A stretch of 64,000 nucleotides of DNA from Shouchella rhizosphaerae. Lineage in GTDB: Bacteria; Bacillota; Bacilli; Bacillales; Bacillaceae_D. Below, piece by piece: positions 1 to 7,753 of this stretch; position 1 is the stretch's first letter, and each line of letters starts with the position of its first letter. The notes beneath the pieces are model-generated. The model was not told the DNA's origin. It was given only the letters and a program-made list of their open reading frames with translations, and searched no databases. Both the position numbers and the translations under genes were made by a program. The DNA is taken from contig NZ_FRBS01000001.1 of the NCBI RefSeq assembly GCF_900142675.1, positions 930,001 to 994,000 on the forward strand. Reading direction: 5' to 3'.

Positions 1-704
1 AAGTTTGGCCAATACACATCCATAAACAAAAATTCGCTGTATGCGATCTGCCATAACATAAAGTTGCTTAGCCGCAACTCCCCGCTCGTGCGAATAAGCA
101 AGTCTGGATCACGCAAATGGTTGCTCATTAAGTGGGCGCTAATCGTTTCTTCTGTAATGTGCTCTGGCATCAACTCGCCTTGCTGTACCTTTTTGGCAAT
201 TTGTTGCATGGCACTCGTAAGTTCGAACCTGCTTCCATAGTTTAAAGCAAAATTTAAAATCAGTCCCGTATTATGCTTTGTCTTTTCAATTGCTTCATCC
301 ACTGCATGGAGTGTATACGAAGGCAAACCGTCCTTTGAACCCATTAAACGCACTTGCACATTTTCCTCTATTAGCGTCGGCAATTCGCTTTTCAAATAGC
401 GTTCTGGCAATTTTAGCAGAAATTCGACCTCCGCTTTCGGGCGTTTCCAGTTTTCTGTTGAAAAAGCATAAAGCGTCAATATTTCAATATTGAGGGTATT
501 GGCAGCACGAACAATCTTATTAACCGTCTTCATGCCTTCCCTATGCCCAGCAATACGCGGTAGCCCTTTCTCTTTGGCCCAACGGCCATTTCCATCCATA
601 ATAATGGCGACATGCCTCGGTATATTTTGCGGATCTATTGATGTAGGCTCCTCATCTTCTGTATCCGTAAAGGCTTGCCTCCATTTTGAAAATCTCTCAA
701 GCAT
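1..704 (-). CDS. uppS: Undecaprenyl diphosphate synthase, C-terminus cut by window edge
   Basis: Makes the C55 isoprenoid carrier lipid for peptidoglycan and teichoic acid synthesis by adding isopentenyl units to farnesyl diphosphate in cis. The first ~235 residues are present and the stop lies beyond position 1. The family signature HVAIIMDGNGRWA (about residues 31-43), with the catalytic Asp, and the downstream SxEN segment (AFSTENW) are intact, and the conserved late motif DLLIRTSGE is also readable. The ATG at 704 follows a GGAGGG Shine-Dalgarno. It lies downstream of frr but behind a terminator, so it probably has its own promoter, which I could not identify. Identification is secure. 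Confidence 0.97.
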   Translation of the reverse strand, partial: MLERFSKWRQAFTDTEDEEPTSIDPQNIPRHVAIIMDGNGRWAKEKGLPRIAGHREGMKTVNKIVRAANTLNIEILTLYAFSTENWKRPKAEVEFLLKLPERYLKSELPTLIEENVQVRLMGSKDGLPSYTLHAVDEAIEKTKHNTGLILNFALNYGSRFELTSAMQQIAKKVQQGELMPEHITEETISAHLMSNHLRDPDLLIRTSGELRLSNFMLWQIAYSEFLFMDVYWPN

Positions 705-762
705 TTTACGCCCTCCATCTCGCTGGCGCTCTAGGCCAGCCTGCATCCAGCTGGAAAAGTGT

Positions 763-787
763 AAAAAACCCCCTTGCTTAAGAGGGT
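763..787 (-). terminator. Rho-independent terminator after frr
   Basis: An 8-bp stem (one G-U pair, 4-base loop; arms 768-775 and 780-787) is followed in the minus-strand transcript by six U. It sits between the frr stop and uppS and would end the pyrH-frr transcript. Confidence 0.8.
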
Positions 788-820
788 CTCCTACTACTCT
801 TCATCATACACATAAACGCG

Positions 821-1378
821 TTACACTTCCATGATTTCTTGTTCTTTCTGTTTTGCTTTTTCATCGATTTTTGCAACGTACGTGTCAGTCAGTTTTTGAA
901 TATCGTCAGTGGCGCTGCGAAGTTCATCCTCCGTCATTTCTCCATCTTTTTGTAGCTTTTTCAATTCATCATTGGCATCACGGCGAATGTTGCGGACAGC
1001 AACTTTTGATTCTTCAGCGGTTTTGCTAACCAATCGCACAAGGTCTTTCCGGCGTTCTTCCGTAAGTGGCGGAATCGCAATGCGAATGACTTGACCATCA
1101 TTGGATGGCGTAAGGCCTAAATCCGATTTCAAAATGGCCTTCTCAATTGAAGCAACAGCCGTCTTGTCATACGGAGTAATAAGCAATAGCCGCGCTTCTG
1201 GCACTGTGACTGAAGCAAGCTGGTTGAGCGGCGTTTGCGCTCCATAATATTCTACCGTTACGCGGTCGAGCAAAGCTGGGTTAGCACGGCCTGCACGCAA
1301 TTTCGCTAATTCACGTGACAGCACGTCAATGGCTTTGTCCATCCGTGTTTTTGCATCTGCCTTGATTTCCTTTGTCAT
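821..1378 (-). CDS. frr: Ribosome recycling factor
   Basis: Splits post-termination ribosomes together with EF-G and a free tRNA site. The 185-residue length equals the usual RRF size. The sequence shows the typical pattern: an N-terminal helix ([37 protein letters not shown]), the beta domain ([22 protein letters not shown]), then the two long C-terminal helices with KxTEE(R)RKDLV. The gene starts 3 bases after the pyrH stop, the conserved pyrH-frr coupling in Firmicutes. A strong terminator follows. No anomalies are visible. Confidence 0.98.
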   Translation of the reverse strand: MTKEIKADAKTRMDKAIDVLSRELAKLRAGRANPALLDRVTVEYYGAQTPLNQLASVTVPEARLLLITPYDKTAVASIEKAILKSDLGLTPSNDGQVIRIAIPPLTEERRKDLVRLVSKTAEESKVAVRNIRRDANDELKKLQKDGEMTEDELRSATDDIQKLTDTYVAKIDEKAKQKEQEIMEV

Positions 1379-1381
1379 TGG

Positions 1382-2092
1382 TTATTTCCCCCTTACAGTC
1401 GTTCCGATTTTTTCGCCTAACACGGCGCGTTTAATGTTTCCTTCTTCCATAATTGAGAATACGATAAGCGGAATGTCGTTGTCCATACATAAAGACGACG
1501 CCGTCGAATCCATGACTTGCAATCCGTCTTTAAGGACATCCATGTACGTAATCGTGTCAAATTTTTGCGCCTTGTCGTCCACGCGCGGATCTGCGTTGTA
1601 GACGCCATCGACGTTGTTTTTCGCCATTAAAATCACTTCTGCTTCAATTTCAGCTGCCCGTAGAGCGGCGGTAGTATCTGTTGAGAAATACGGGTTGCCT
1701 GTTCCTGCTGCGAAAATCACAACACGTTTTTTTTGTAAATGGCGAATCGCTTTGCGACGTATGTAAGGTTCTGCTACTTGCCGCATTTCAATCGACGTTT
1801 GCACACGTGATTCGACGCCAATTGCTTCGAGGCTGTCTTGCAAAGCAAGGGAATTCATAACTGTAGCAAGCATCCCCATATAGTCAGCTGTTGCCCGATC
1901 CATCCCTTGAGCGCTTCCAGCCATGCCGCGCCAAATATTGCCGGCACCAACGACGACGGCCACTTCAATGTTCAATTCAGTAATCTCTTTAATTTGCTTA
2001 GCAATCGATTGGATGACAGTTGGATCAATGCCATAGCCTTGTTCTCCTGCTAACGCTTCTCCGCTTAATTTTAAAACGACACGATTATACAC
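1382..2092 (-). CDS. pyrH: UMP kinase (uridylate kinase)
   Basis: Phosphorylates UMP to UDP for pyrimidine nucleotide supply. It belongs to the amino acid kinase family. It starts [23 protein letters not shown], followed by the glycine-rich [11 protein letters not shown] and the [10 protein letters not shown] and [12 protein letters not shown] segments typical of bacterial PyrH. The start is a GTG at 2092 preceded by GGAGG about 10 nt upstream. The length of 236 is slightly short of the common 240. It is separated from tsf by a terminator and closely followed by frr. Confidence 0.97.
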   Translation of the reverse strand: MYNRVVLKLSGEALAGEQGYGIDPTVIQSIAKQIKEITELNIEVAVVVGAGNIWRGMAGSAQGMDRATADYMGMLATVMNSLALQDSLEAIGVESRVQTSIEMRQVAEPYIRRKAIRHLQKKRVVIFAAGTGNPYFSTDTTAALRAAEIEAEVILMAKNNVDGVYNADPRVDDKAQKFDTITYMDVLKDGLQVMDSTASSLCMDNDIPLIVFSIMEEGNIKRAVLGEKIGTTVRGK

Positions 2093-2138
2093 GCTTATCT
2101 AACCTCCATTATCCATGACTTCCAAAAAACAGTCTTTG

Positions 2139-2170
2139 AAAAAAGGGACACAACTTCTCGCAGTGTCCCC
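2139..2170 (-). terminator. Terminator after tsf
   Basis: A perfect 7-bp stem (2145-2151 with 2163-2169) is followed in the minus-strand transcript by six U. It ends rpsB-tsf transcription upstream of pyrH. Confidence 0.8.
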
Positions 2171-2190
2171 TTCCCACGTTCTCTATCGAT

Positions 2191-3075
2191 TTACTTTTTC
2201 ACTTGCGACATAACTTCTTCCGCAAAGTTGTCTTCGCGTTTTTCAATGCCTTCGCCAACTTCATAGCGGACAAACGATTTAACAGAAGCTTGTTTGCTCT
2301 TCACATATTTGCCGACTTTTTGGTCGCCATCTTTAACAAACGGCTGGTCTAGCAAGCAAACTTGTTCAAAGAACTTGCTTAGGCGGCCTTCGACCATTTT
2401 TTCAACAATGTTTTCAGGCTTGCCTTCGTTAAGGGCTTGTTGCTTTAACACGTCCCGCTCACGGTCAACAACGTCTTTTGTCACTTCATCGCGTGAAACG
2501 TAAGTCGGGTTGATCGCTGCTACGTGCATAGCAATGTCTTTCGCCAACTCTTGGTCGGAAGAGCTGCCAATGACCGTTAGAACGCCAATGCGGCCACCCA
2601 TATGAAGGTAAGAGCCAAACACGTCAGCGTCTTCTTTTTCCACAACCGTAAAGCGGCGCAATGAAAGCTTCTCGCCGATTTTAGCAATTGCCGTATTAAT
2701 GTGATCTTGCACCGTTTCGCTTCCGCCTTTGAATGGTTGCGCAAGAGCTGCCTCTACGTCAGCAGGCTCTTCTGCCAAAATGTGCTCAGCCAATTCTGTT
2801 ACAAGCGCTTGGAAATTCTCGTTTTTGGCAACGAAATCCGTTTCAGAGTTGACTTCAAGAATAACGGCTTTGTTTCCTTCTGTCACAACAGAAGCAAGGC
2901 CTTCCGCAGCAACACGGTCTGCTTTTTTCTCTGCTTTCGCAATGCCTTTTTCACGAAGATAATCAATTGCTTTTTCCATGTCTCCGTCTACTTCGACAAG
3001 CGCTTTTTTACAATCCATCATGCCTGCGCCAGTTTTTTCGCGCAGTTCTTTTACCATACTAGCTGTTACTGCCAT
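2191..3075 (-). CDS. tsf: Translation elongation factor Ts
   Basis: Guanine-nucleotide exchange factor that recycles EF-Tu from its GDP form. The 294 residues match Firmicute EF-Ts. It opens with the UBA-like N-terminal domain ([19 protein letters not shown]), continues with the TDFVAKN signature that contacts EF-Tu, and then has the two dimerisation subdomains. The ATG at 3075 follows a GGAGG sequence. It lies behind rpsB with an attenuator-like hairpin in between, the standard rpsB-tsf arrangement. Confidence 0.98.
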   Translation of the reverse strand: MAVTASMVKELREKTGAGMMDCKKALVEVDGDMEKAIDYLREKGIAKAEKKADRVAAEGLASVVTEGNKAVILEVNSETDFVAKNENFQALVTELAEHILAEEPADVEAALAQPFKGGSETVQDHINTAIAKIGEKLSLRRFTVVEKEDADVFGSYLHMGGRIGVLTVIGSSSDQELAKDIAMHVAAINPTYVSRDEVTKDVVDRERDVLKQQALNEGKPENIVEKMVEGRLSKFFEQVCLLDQPFVKDGDQKVGKYVKSKQASVKSFVRYEVGEGIEKREDNFAEEVMSQVKK

Positions 3076-3116
3076 TAAGTATTGCCTCCTTCAGTACGTG
3101 TTTTCACTTTTTCCAC

Positions 3117-3151
3117 AAAAAAAGGGAAGTAAAGGGTTCATCTCCCTTTAC
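3117..3151 (-). terminator. Attenuator-like hairpin between rpsB and tsf
   Basis: An 8-bp inverted repeat (3129-3136 with 3144-3151) is followed in the RNA by UUCCC and then seven U. The spacer between stem and U-run makes it weaker than a classic terminator, so partial read-through into tsf is likely. tsf has no other obvious promoter. Confidence 0.55.
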
Positions 3152-3173
3152 CACCCTTTTTGGAGTCCGTCAT

Positions 3174-3902
3174 TTACGCTGTTGTTGTTTCTTCTTCAAC
3201 GTCGACTTCTTCTTCTGATTCACCAGCTGTCGCCTCAATCACAGCGTCAGCCATTTTTCCAGTTAGTAGTTTCACAGCGCGGATGGCATCATCGTTACCA
3301 GGGATAACGTAATCGATTTCGTCAGGATCACAGTTTGTATCGACAATCGCTACAATTGGAATGTTTAATTTATGCGCTTCGGCAATTGCAATCCGCTCTT
3401 TACGAGGATCGATAACAAACAGCGCATCCGGCACGCCGTTCATGTCTTTAATTCCGCCTAAGAATTTTTCTAGACGGTCCATTTCTTTTTTCAGCAAGAT
3501 GACTTCTTTCTTTGGAAGCACATCAAAAGTGCCGTCTTCTTGCATTTTTTCAAGGTTTTTCAAGCGCGTAATCCGCTTTTGAATCGTCTCAAAGTTTGTA
3601 AGCGTTCCGCCAAGCCAGCGTTGGTTAATGTAGTACATGCCGCAGCGGATTGCTTCGTCGCGAACAGAATCTTGCGCTTGTTTTTTCGTGCCGACAAAAA
3701 GGATTTTCCCTCCGTCAGCCGCAAGATCGCGAACAAAGTTGTACGCTGTTTCGACTTTTTTGACCGTTTTTTGCAAGTCAATAATGTAAATTCCGTTTCT
3801 TTCTGTGAAGATGTAGCGATCCATTTTAGGGTTCCAGCGGCGTGTTTGATGGCCAAAGTGGACACCTGCTTCAAGCAATTGCTTCATGGAGATTACTGCC
3901 AC
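3174..3902 (-). CDS. rpsB: 30S ribosomal protein S2
   Basis: Structural protein of the small ribosomal subunit, near the 5' end of mRNA at the platform. The sequence [26 protein letters not shown] and [12 protein letters not shown] are near-identical to Bacillus S2, and the acidic C-terminal tail is usual for the family. I place the start at the GTG at 3902, because AAGGAGG stands 8 nt upstream. The more upstream GTG at 3911 overlaps that Shine-Dalgarno. It has its own promoter within the end of swrB and a ~115-nt leader. Confidence 0.97.
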   Translation of the reverse strand: MAVISMKQLLEAGVHFGHQTRRWNPKMDRYIFTERNGIYIIDLQKTVKKVETAYNFVRDLAADGGKILFVGTKKQAQDSVRDEAIRCGMYYINQRWLGGTLTNFETIQKRITRLKNLEKMQEDGTFDVLPKKEVILLKKEMDRLEKFLGGIKDMNGVPDALFVIDPRKERIAIAEAHKLNIPIVAIVDTNCDPDEIDYVIPGNDDAIRAVKLLTGKMADAVIEATAGESEEEVDVEEETTTA

Positions 3903-4018
3903 ATCGAACACCTCCTTAGGTTGGTTTTAGTTTCCTCCGCACTCTTCATTTTTTGACGACACTCAGCGCATTGCCTGAGCACCTTCGCCAAAATCCAAGG
4001 CGTGTGTATTTAACACCG
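3903..4018 (-). promoter_or_regulatory. rpsB 5' leader, candidate autoregulatory RNA
   Basis: The predicted transcript start leaves about 115 nt of non-coding leader before rpsB. It contains a small hairpin (CUCAG paired with CUGAG around an 8-base loop, near 3967-3985). Ribosomal protein leaders of this length often bind their own product. Whether this one does is inference, and I cannot match it to a named family. Confidence 0.35.
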
Positions 4019-4024
4019 TCAATT

Positions 4025-4053
4025 ACTATACCATATTGTCCGGTTCCCTGCAA
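4025..4053 (-). promoter_or_regulatory. Sigma-A promoter for rpsB inside swrB
   Basis: TTGCAG (4053-4048), a 17-nt spacer and TATAGT (4030-4025) form a good vegetative promoter with an extended TGG before the -10. The elements overlap the last codons and stop of swrB, so rpsB is uncoupled from the flagellar operon. Confidence 0.7.
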
Positions 4054-4949
4054 CTGGATACATGCGGATTTTCATCATTTTTTTCATGGAAGCGAAGCAG
4101 CAAGCTCACTTCCGTTACACCGATCCCCAAGTCACGGGCAATTTCTTCCACAGCCAGCCCTTGCTTCTTTAGCGAAAATACTTGGCTGTACGTAGCTGAA
4201 TGGGCAAATTCCTCTTTATCTTCAACGGACTTCAGCCCGCTGTCTTGGCCGTTGCCGTATTTATTGTCGTTATGATCGTTGTGCTTGCTGTATTTGTCGT
4301 TTTCTTCCTTACCGTGGTCAACGATACTACGATTAGCGGGGGTATCATCGCTGTGACGTTGATTGTAATCCGCTTGATTTTCGAGGTGCGCCCGTTGATC
4401 GTCTTGCGCCTGATCAGCGTATTTATTCCGTCGGCCACTATCCCCTTGATTGACAAGTCTCGCGTATTGACCGCTTTGGCCTTGACGAACAAGGTTCTCC
4501 TGTTTATCGGCTTTAGCCTGATCAGCAAGCTTCACATCTGGATCATGCTTGCCTCGGCTCGCCTGTTCTTCATCGTTATCGTCTTTGCCTTGATTCACAA
4601 GTTTCCCATCTTTGACTTGACTGGTCCGTTCTCGATATTTAACGTCCTTGTCTAGATTAACAGACTTAACACCTGGGCCGCCTTTCGCTTGATTAGTGAA
4701 TGTTGGCTGTTCCCTGTCTTTCGCTTGATAGGTGTCAACGTCTTGTTCGTAGCTGCTGTCGGCTAACACTGCAAGTAGCTGGTCGTTGCTTTCTTTTACT
4801 TCAGCTAAAAATTGTTCAAGCGCTTCTTCTAGTTCGCTTTTATCTACATGCCCCTCTTGAAGCGCTTTTACTTTGCTTTCAAGGGCAACCTGTTTCATAA
4901 ACAAATAGCCGCACAGTAACAAAAGGGCAAATACTAAGATTTCCGTCAA
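4026..4949 (-). CDS. swrB: SwrB-like swarming/flagellar assembly protein with expanded repeat region
   Basis: It occupies the swrB (ylxL) position after sigD. In B. subtilis SwrB promotes hook-basal body maturation at the membrane. I set the start at the TTG at 4949 (GGGGGAG 4-5 nt upstream), giving TEILVFALLLLCGYLFM, a single N-terminal membrane anchor, then a short coiled segment. The C-terminal ~45 residues (YSQVFSLKKQGLAVEEIARDLGIGVTEVSLLLRF) form the conserved helix-turn-helix-like SwrB tail. Between them lies a very hydrophilic array of about eleven 12-residue repeats. At 307 residues it is almost twice B. subtilis SwrB (167). Orthology rests on position, anchor and tail. Confidence 0.8.
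   Translation of the reverse strand: MTEILVFALLLLCGYLFMKQVALESKVKALQEGHVDKSELEEALEQFLAEVKESNDQLLAVLADSSYEQDVDTYQAKDREQPTFTNQAKGGPGVKSVNLDKDVKYRERTSQVKDGKLVNQGKDDNDEEQASRGKHDPDVKLADQAKADKQENLVRQGQSGQYARLVNQGDSGRRNKYADQAQDDQRAHLENQADYNQRHSDDTPANRSIVDHGKEENDKYSKHNDHNDNKYGNGQDSGLKSVEDKEEFAHSATYSQVFSLKKQGLAVEEIARDLGIGVTEVSLLLRFHEKNDENPHVSSCREPDNMV
4359..4730 (-). repeat. 36-bp (12-residue) degenerate tandem repeats in swrB
   Basis: Translated units carry a central Q-[GA]-[KDQ] core spaced exactly 12 residues apart (for example NQGKDD, SRGKHD, DQAKAD, RQGQSG, NQGDSG, DQAQDD, NQADYN). One 3-residue phase slip separates the first four units from the last seven. Divergence between units indicates an old expansion. 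Confidence 0.8.
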
Positions 4950-4962
4950 TTGCTCTCCCCCT

Positions 4963-5727
4963 TTAACGGACAAATTCTTTCTTTTGCAAGCCTTTCCGCA
5001 GTTTGGCAATTGCCCGGGCATGGATTTGCGAGATGCGTGAAGTCGACAAATTTAAAATGCGCCCGATTTCCGTCAATGACAACTCTTCGTAATAGCTAAG
5101 TTGGATGACAAGCTGTTCATTGCGTCCTAGCTCTTTTATCATCTCTGCTAATTCTTTCCGTGTATCTTCTTCGACTAATTTATCATCAGGCATAATCGCT
5201 TGTTCATCTTCAAATTGGTAAGCAACAGCGCTAGGGTCCAAGTGGTCGTTCATATGCATGACGTCGTCCAAGGAAAGCGTATGGCTGGCAAATTGTTCCC
5301 GTTTTAATGCTTCGATCTCTTTTTCTGGCAAACCCATTGCAGCGGCAACTTCGCCAGGAAGAACAGACCGACCTTTCTCCTGTTCTAGTTGTTCCGTGAT
5401 TTGTTCCAACTTTTTTACTTTATCACGGATTGTCCGTGGCAGGCGGTCTTCTTTGCGGAGCCCGTCGATAATCGCTCCCCGGATTCGAAACGATGCATAT
5501 GTATCAAATTTTAGCGCTCGCTTGGAATCAAACTTGGCAATTGCATCTAGCAGGCCGCTTAACGCGTGGCTTTTCAGTTCATCTTTTGAAATCGATGACG
5601 GCAAGCCATTCGAAATCCGTTGCACGTGGTAAGCAACTAGCGGCATATAGTGTTCGATCAACGCTTCAGCAGCTACTTCTGAATGTTCGTCATCCCATTG
5701 TTTCCATAACTCTGCAGCATTTGCCAT
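4963..5727 (-). CDS. sigD: Flagellar RNA polymerase sigma factor SigD (sigma-28/FliA)
   Basis: Directs transcription of late flagellar, motility and autolysin genes. Region 2 is visible as LVAYHVQRISNGLPSSISKDELKSHALSGLLDAIAKFD and FDTYASFRIRGAIIDGLR. Region 4 ends in the helix-turn-helix LSLTEIGRILNLSTSRISQIHARAIAKLRK. With the ATG at 5727, 8 nt after AAAGGGGAG, the protein is 254 residues, the same length as B. subtilis SigD. The upstream TTG at 5748 lies before that Shine-Dalgarno and is rejected. It is the penultimate gene of the operon, as in B. subtilis, where distance from the promoter tunes motile-cell fraction. Confidence 0.97.
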   Translation of the reverse strand: MANAAELWKQWDDEHSEVAAEALIEHYMPLVAYHVQRISNGLPSSISKDELKSHALSGLLDAIAKFDSKRALKFDTYASFRIRGAIIDGLRKEDRLPRTIRDKVKKLEQITEQLEQEKGRSVLPGEVAAAMGLPEKEIEALKREQFASHTLSLDDVMHMNDHLDPSAVAYQFEDEQAIMPDDKLVEEDTRKELAEMIKELGRNEQLVIQLSYYEELSLTEIGRILNLSTSRISQIHARAIAKLRKGLQKKEFVR

Positions 5728-5744
5728 AAAGCCGCACTCCCCTT

Positions 5745-6224
5745 TCAAAGTATCATTTGCCCGTGATGGACCGTACGGACGGCCAATTCGCCTGTTTTGA
5801 CGTCGTATTGAATCGTCCGTCCCTTCGTTCCACCTATGTCTTCTGCAACAAGTGTGATGCCTAAGCGCGCGAGTGTCTCTCTTGCAGCCGCCGCGTTGCG
5901 CTCGCCGATTTGCATAAATTCACGCTTCACTGCGTGCTTAAACATTTGTGCCCCTCCTGCCATTTTTGCGCAAAGTTTCCTAGCGCCTTGCTTTTTTAAC
6001 TCCGCCTGCAAGGAGGCGATGGCCGTATCCGCATAACGCCATGGATTCGCCCCTTTTCGCGCCTTCGTCGAATCAGGGAGCATCACATGGACCATGCCAG
6101 CAATGACTCGCTCCTGATCATACAGGACAATGCCGATACAAGAGCCTAGTCCGCACGTCCGTAAGACACCCTCGCCTTTGACAATTTTCCACTCTCCGAT
6201 TGAGATGGTTTCGCCCTTAGTCAT
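5745..6224 (-). CDS. cheD: Chemoreceptor glutamine deamidase CheD
   Basis: Deamidates receptor glutamines and forms a complex with CheC that tunes CheY-P dephosphorylation. The catalytic Cys is in [14 protein letters not shown] and the His in [11 protein letters not shown], both intact; a second Cys-rich turn is absent. The length of 159 is normal (about 160). The start ATG overlaps the end of cheC by 8 bases, implying translational coupling. Keeping cheC-cheD while losing cheA-cheW from the same cluster is noteworthy. Confidence 0.95.
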   Translation of the reverse strand: MTKGETISIGEWKIVKGEGVLRTCGLGSCIGIVLYDQERVIAGMVHVMLPDSTKARKGANPWRYADTAIASLQAELKKQGARKLCAKMAGGAQMFKHAVKREFMQIGERNAAAARETLARLGITLVAEDIGGTKGRTIQYDVKTGELAVRTVHHGQMIL

Positions 6225-6831
6225 GGCAGCTAGCCTCCAACGCCTGCGTTAAGGTGACACTCGCGTTTTTATCGGGTATGAATAGCAATAAACCATCAAG
6301 GGGCTGCGTCGAATGCGGAAGGCAAATGTCCGTTTCCATCACAATACATTCTTCGTCATCGATTAAATGTAGCGCTCCTTCTGCGAGAACAGCGCTTGCT
6401 AAGTCAATGGAAAGCTCTGTCACAAGCGGGTAGCATTTTAAGTCTGTCAGTTTTGATAAAGCAGTCAAGTAAGCGCCGATCAACAGGTTGCCTACTTCTT
6501 GAAAGGCTGACTGGGCGAGCTCGCTTTCCGCAAATACATGTGGCTTTAGCTTGAGCTTCTCTTCAAGCAAATAAGCGGAAAAAGCAGCTGCTGCTTTTGT
6601 GGTCGCCATAAAGAACATTCCGCCGCTAAGCTCGCCGCCAAGGGGGGCATAGACAGCAGCAATTTCTTCACCCTCCGCAAAACGGAAGCGGGGCAGTTCA
6701 GCCATGCATAGGTAGCGTGCAGCTGGAACGTCCATGACGACATTGGCACCAAGTAGGCTGGACAGAGCTGTCGCCGCGTAGCCAGTGCCGATATTGGCCA
6801 CTTCCTTCATTCCGTCTAATCGATTACGCAT
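6217..6831 (-). CDS. cheC: CheY-P phosphatase CheC
   Basis: Removes phosphate from CheY and partners CheD in Bacillus-type adaptation. Both pseudo-symmetric active-site helices are present: E-V-A-N-I-G-T-G-Y near residue 10 and E-V-G-N-L-L-I-G-A near residue 112, each with the ExxN pair used by the CheC/CheX/FliY family. The length of 204 is close to B. subtilis CheC (209). Its start overlaps cheB directly, whereas cheA and cheW separate these two genes in B. subtilis. Confidence 0.95.
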   Translation of the reverse strand: MRNRLDGMKEVANIGTGYAATALSSLLGANVVMDVPAARYLCMAELPRFRFAEGEEIAAVYAPLGGELSGGMFFMATTKAAAAFSAYLLEEKLKLKPHVFAESELAQSAFQEVGNLLIGAYLTALSKLTDLKCYPLVTELSIDLASAVLAEGALHLIDDEECIVMETDICLPHSTQPLDGLLLFIPDKNASVTLTQALEASCHD

Positions 6832-7753
6832 AAAATCCCCCTTCCCGTTTATCTTTTTTAGCTAAGTATCGCCCAATCTCATCCTTGTCCATGACAGTGT
6901 CGACTTGATTGCTCGCAATCGCAGCCTTAGGCATTCCAAAAATCGCCGCCGATTTTTCCGATTCAGCTAAGATTTCACAACCGCCGCTTTGCTTAACCAT
7001 TTCCAATACTTTCGAACCATCATTTCCCATGCCCGTTAACACAACAAGCGTTTTCGTCGTACACGCAATGGTAGACTGGAAAAGCAGCGACACACTAGGA
7101 TGGTACAAATCATGTTTGCCAGCAGGTGAAATGTGGGCGTACAGGCGAGCGCCACGTTTATTTAGTTCCAACTGGGCGCCTCCTGGGGCAATATAAGCAG
7201 TACCTGCAAGTAGCGCTTCCCCATGTGATGCTTCTTTGACGTGAATCCGACATAAGCGGTCAAGCCGAGCGGCCAGCGATTTCGTAAAACCTGCTGGCAT
7301 ATGCTGGGCAATGACGATTGGAGCTGAAAAGTCAGAGGGCAGCTTTGTCAGCACATGGGTGAGAGCAAGAGGGCCGCCTGATGATGCACCAATGGCAACT
7401 ACTTCCCCTAACGGCTGCAATGGAGCTTCGTCCCGTTTGCCACATGGCAACAGTTTGGCGGCAAGGTCTTTAGTTAGCGCTTTGGCATTTGCTGTTTGCC
7501 AGAAGACGGTTCGTTCGCTGTCAACCACTTGCTGATGCCGTTCTAGTACAAACACTGTATGGCGAGGCACCCCGGCGACGTCCATATGCTCCCATTCCTC
7601 ACAAGGCGCATATAAAAATGCATCAACCGTCACAATCGCCTCTTCCCAGTTTGAAAAAGCAGCATTTGCCTCAATTCCCTCTACTTGACGTAGCGCCGTT
7701 TGTAGAAATTGCTGCTTAAACAAAGAAGGGCTCACAATCGCTACGGTCACCAT
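6824..7753 (-). CDS. cheB: CheB-type protein-glutamate methylesterase with degenerate receiver domain
   Basis: The C-terminal methylesterase domain is intact. The nucleophile Ser is in AIGASSGGP, the His in IAQHMPAGF and the Asp in TGMGNDG, and it should demethylate or deamidate receptors. The N-terminal receiver is abnormal. Where CheB normally has the Asp-Asp pocket, residues 8-9 are Ser-Pro (VSPS). The segment aligned with the phospho-acceptor strand reads VDAFLYAP, with no Asp at the expected site. It cannot be activated by CheA in the usual way. At 309 residues it is shorter than typical CheB (about 350). It overlaps the flhG-like gene upstream and cheC downstream. Confidence 0.92.
   Translation of the reverse strand: MVTVAIVSPSLFKQQFLQTALRQVEGIEANAAFSNWEEAIVTVDAFLYAPCEEWEHMDVAGVPRHTVFVLERHQQVVDSERTVFWQTANAKALTKDLAAKLLPCGKRDEAPLQPLGEVVAIGASSGGPLALTHVLTKLPSDFSAPIVIAQHMPAGFTKSLAARLDRLCRIHVKEASHGEALLAGTAYIAPGGAQLELNKRGARLYAHISPAGKHDLYHPSVSLLFQSTIACTTKTLVVLTGMGNDGSKVLEMVKQSGGCEILAESEKSAAIFGMPKAAIASNQVDTVMDKDEIGRYLAKKDKREGGFYA

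Noticed and set aside
4200-4655. Plus-strand hydrophobic frame (151 codons) opposite swrB
   Set aside because: Its hydrophobicity is the mirror of the Lys/Asp/Gln-rich repeat codons of swrB; no ribosome-binding site or promoter.
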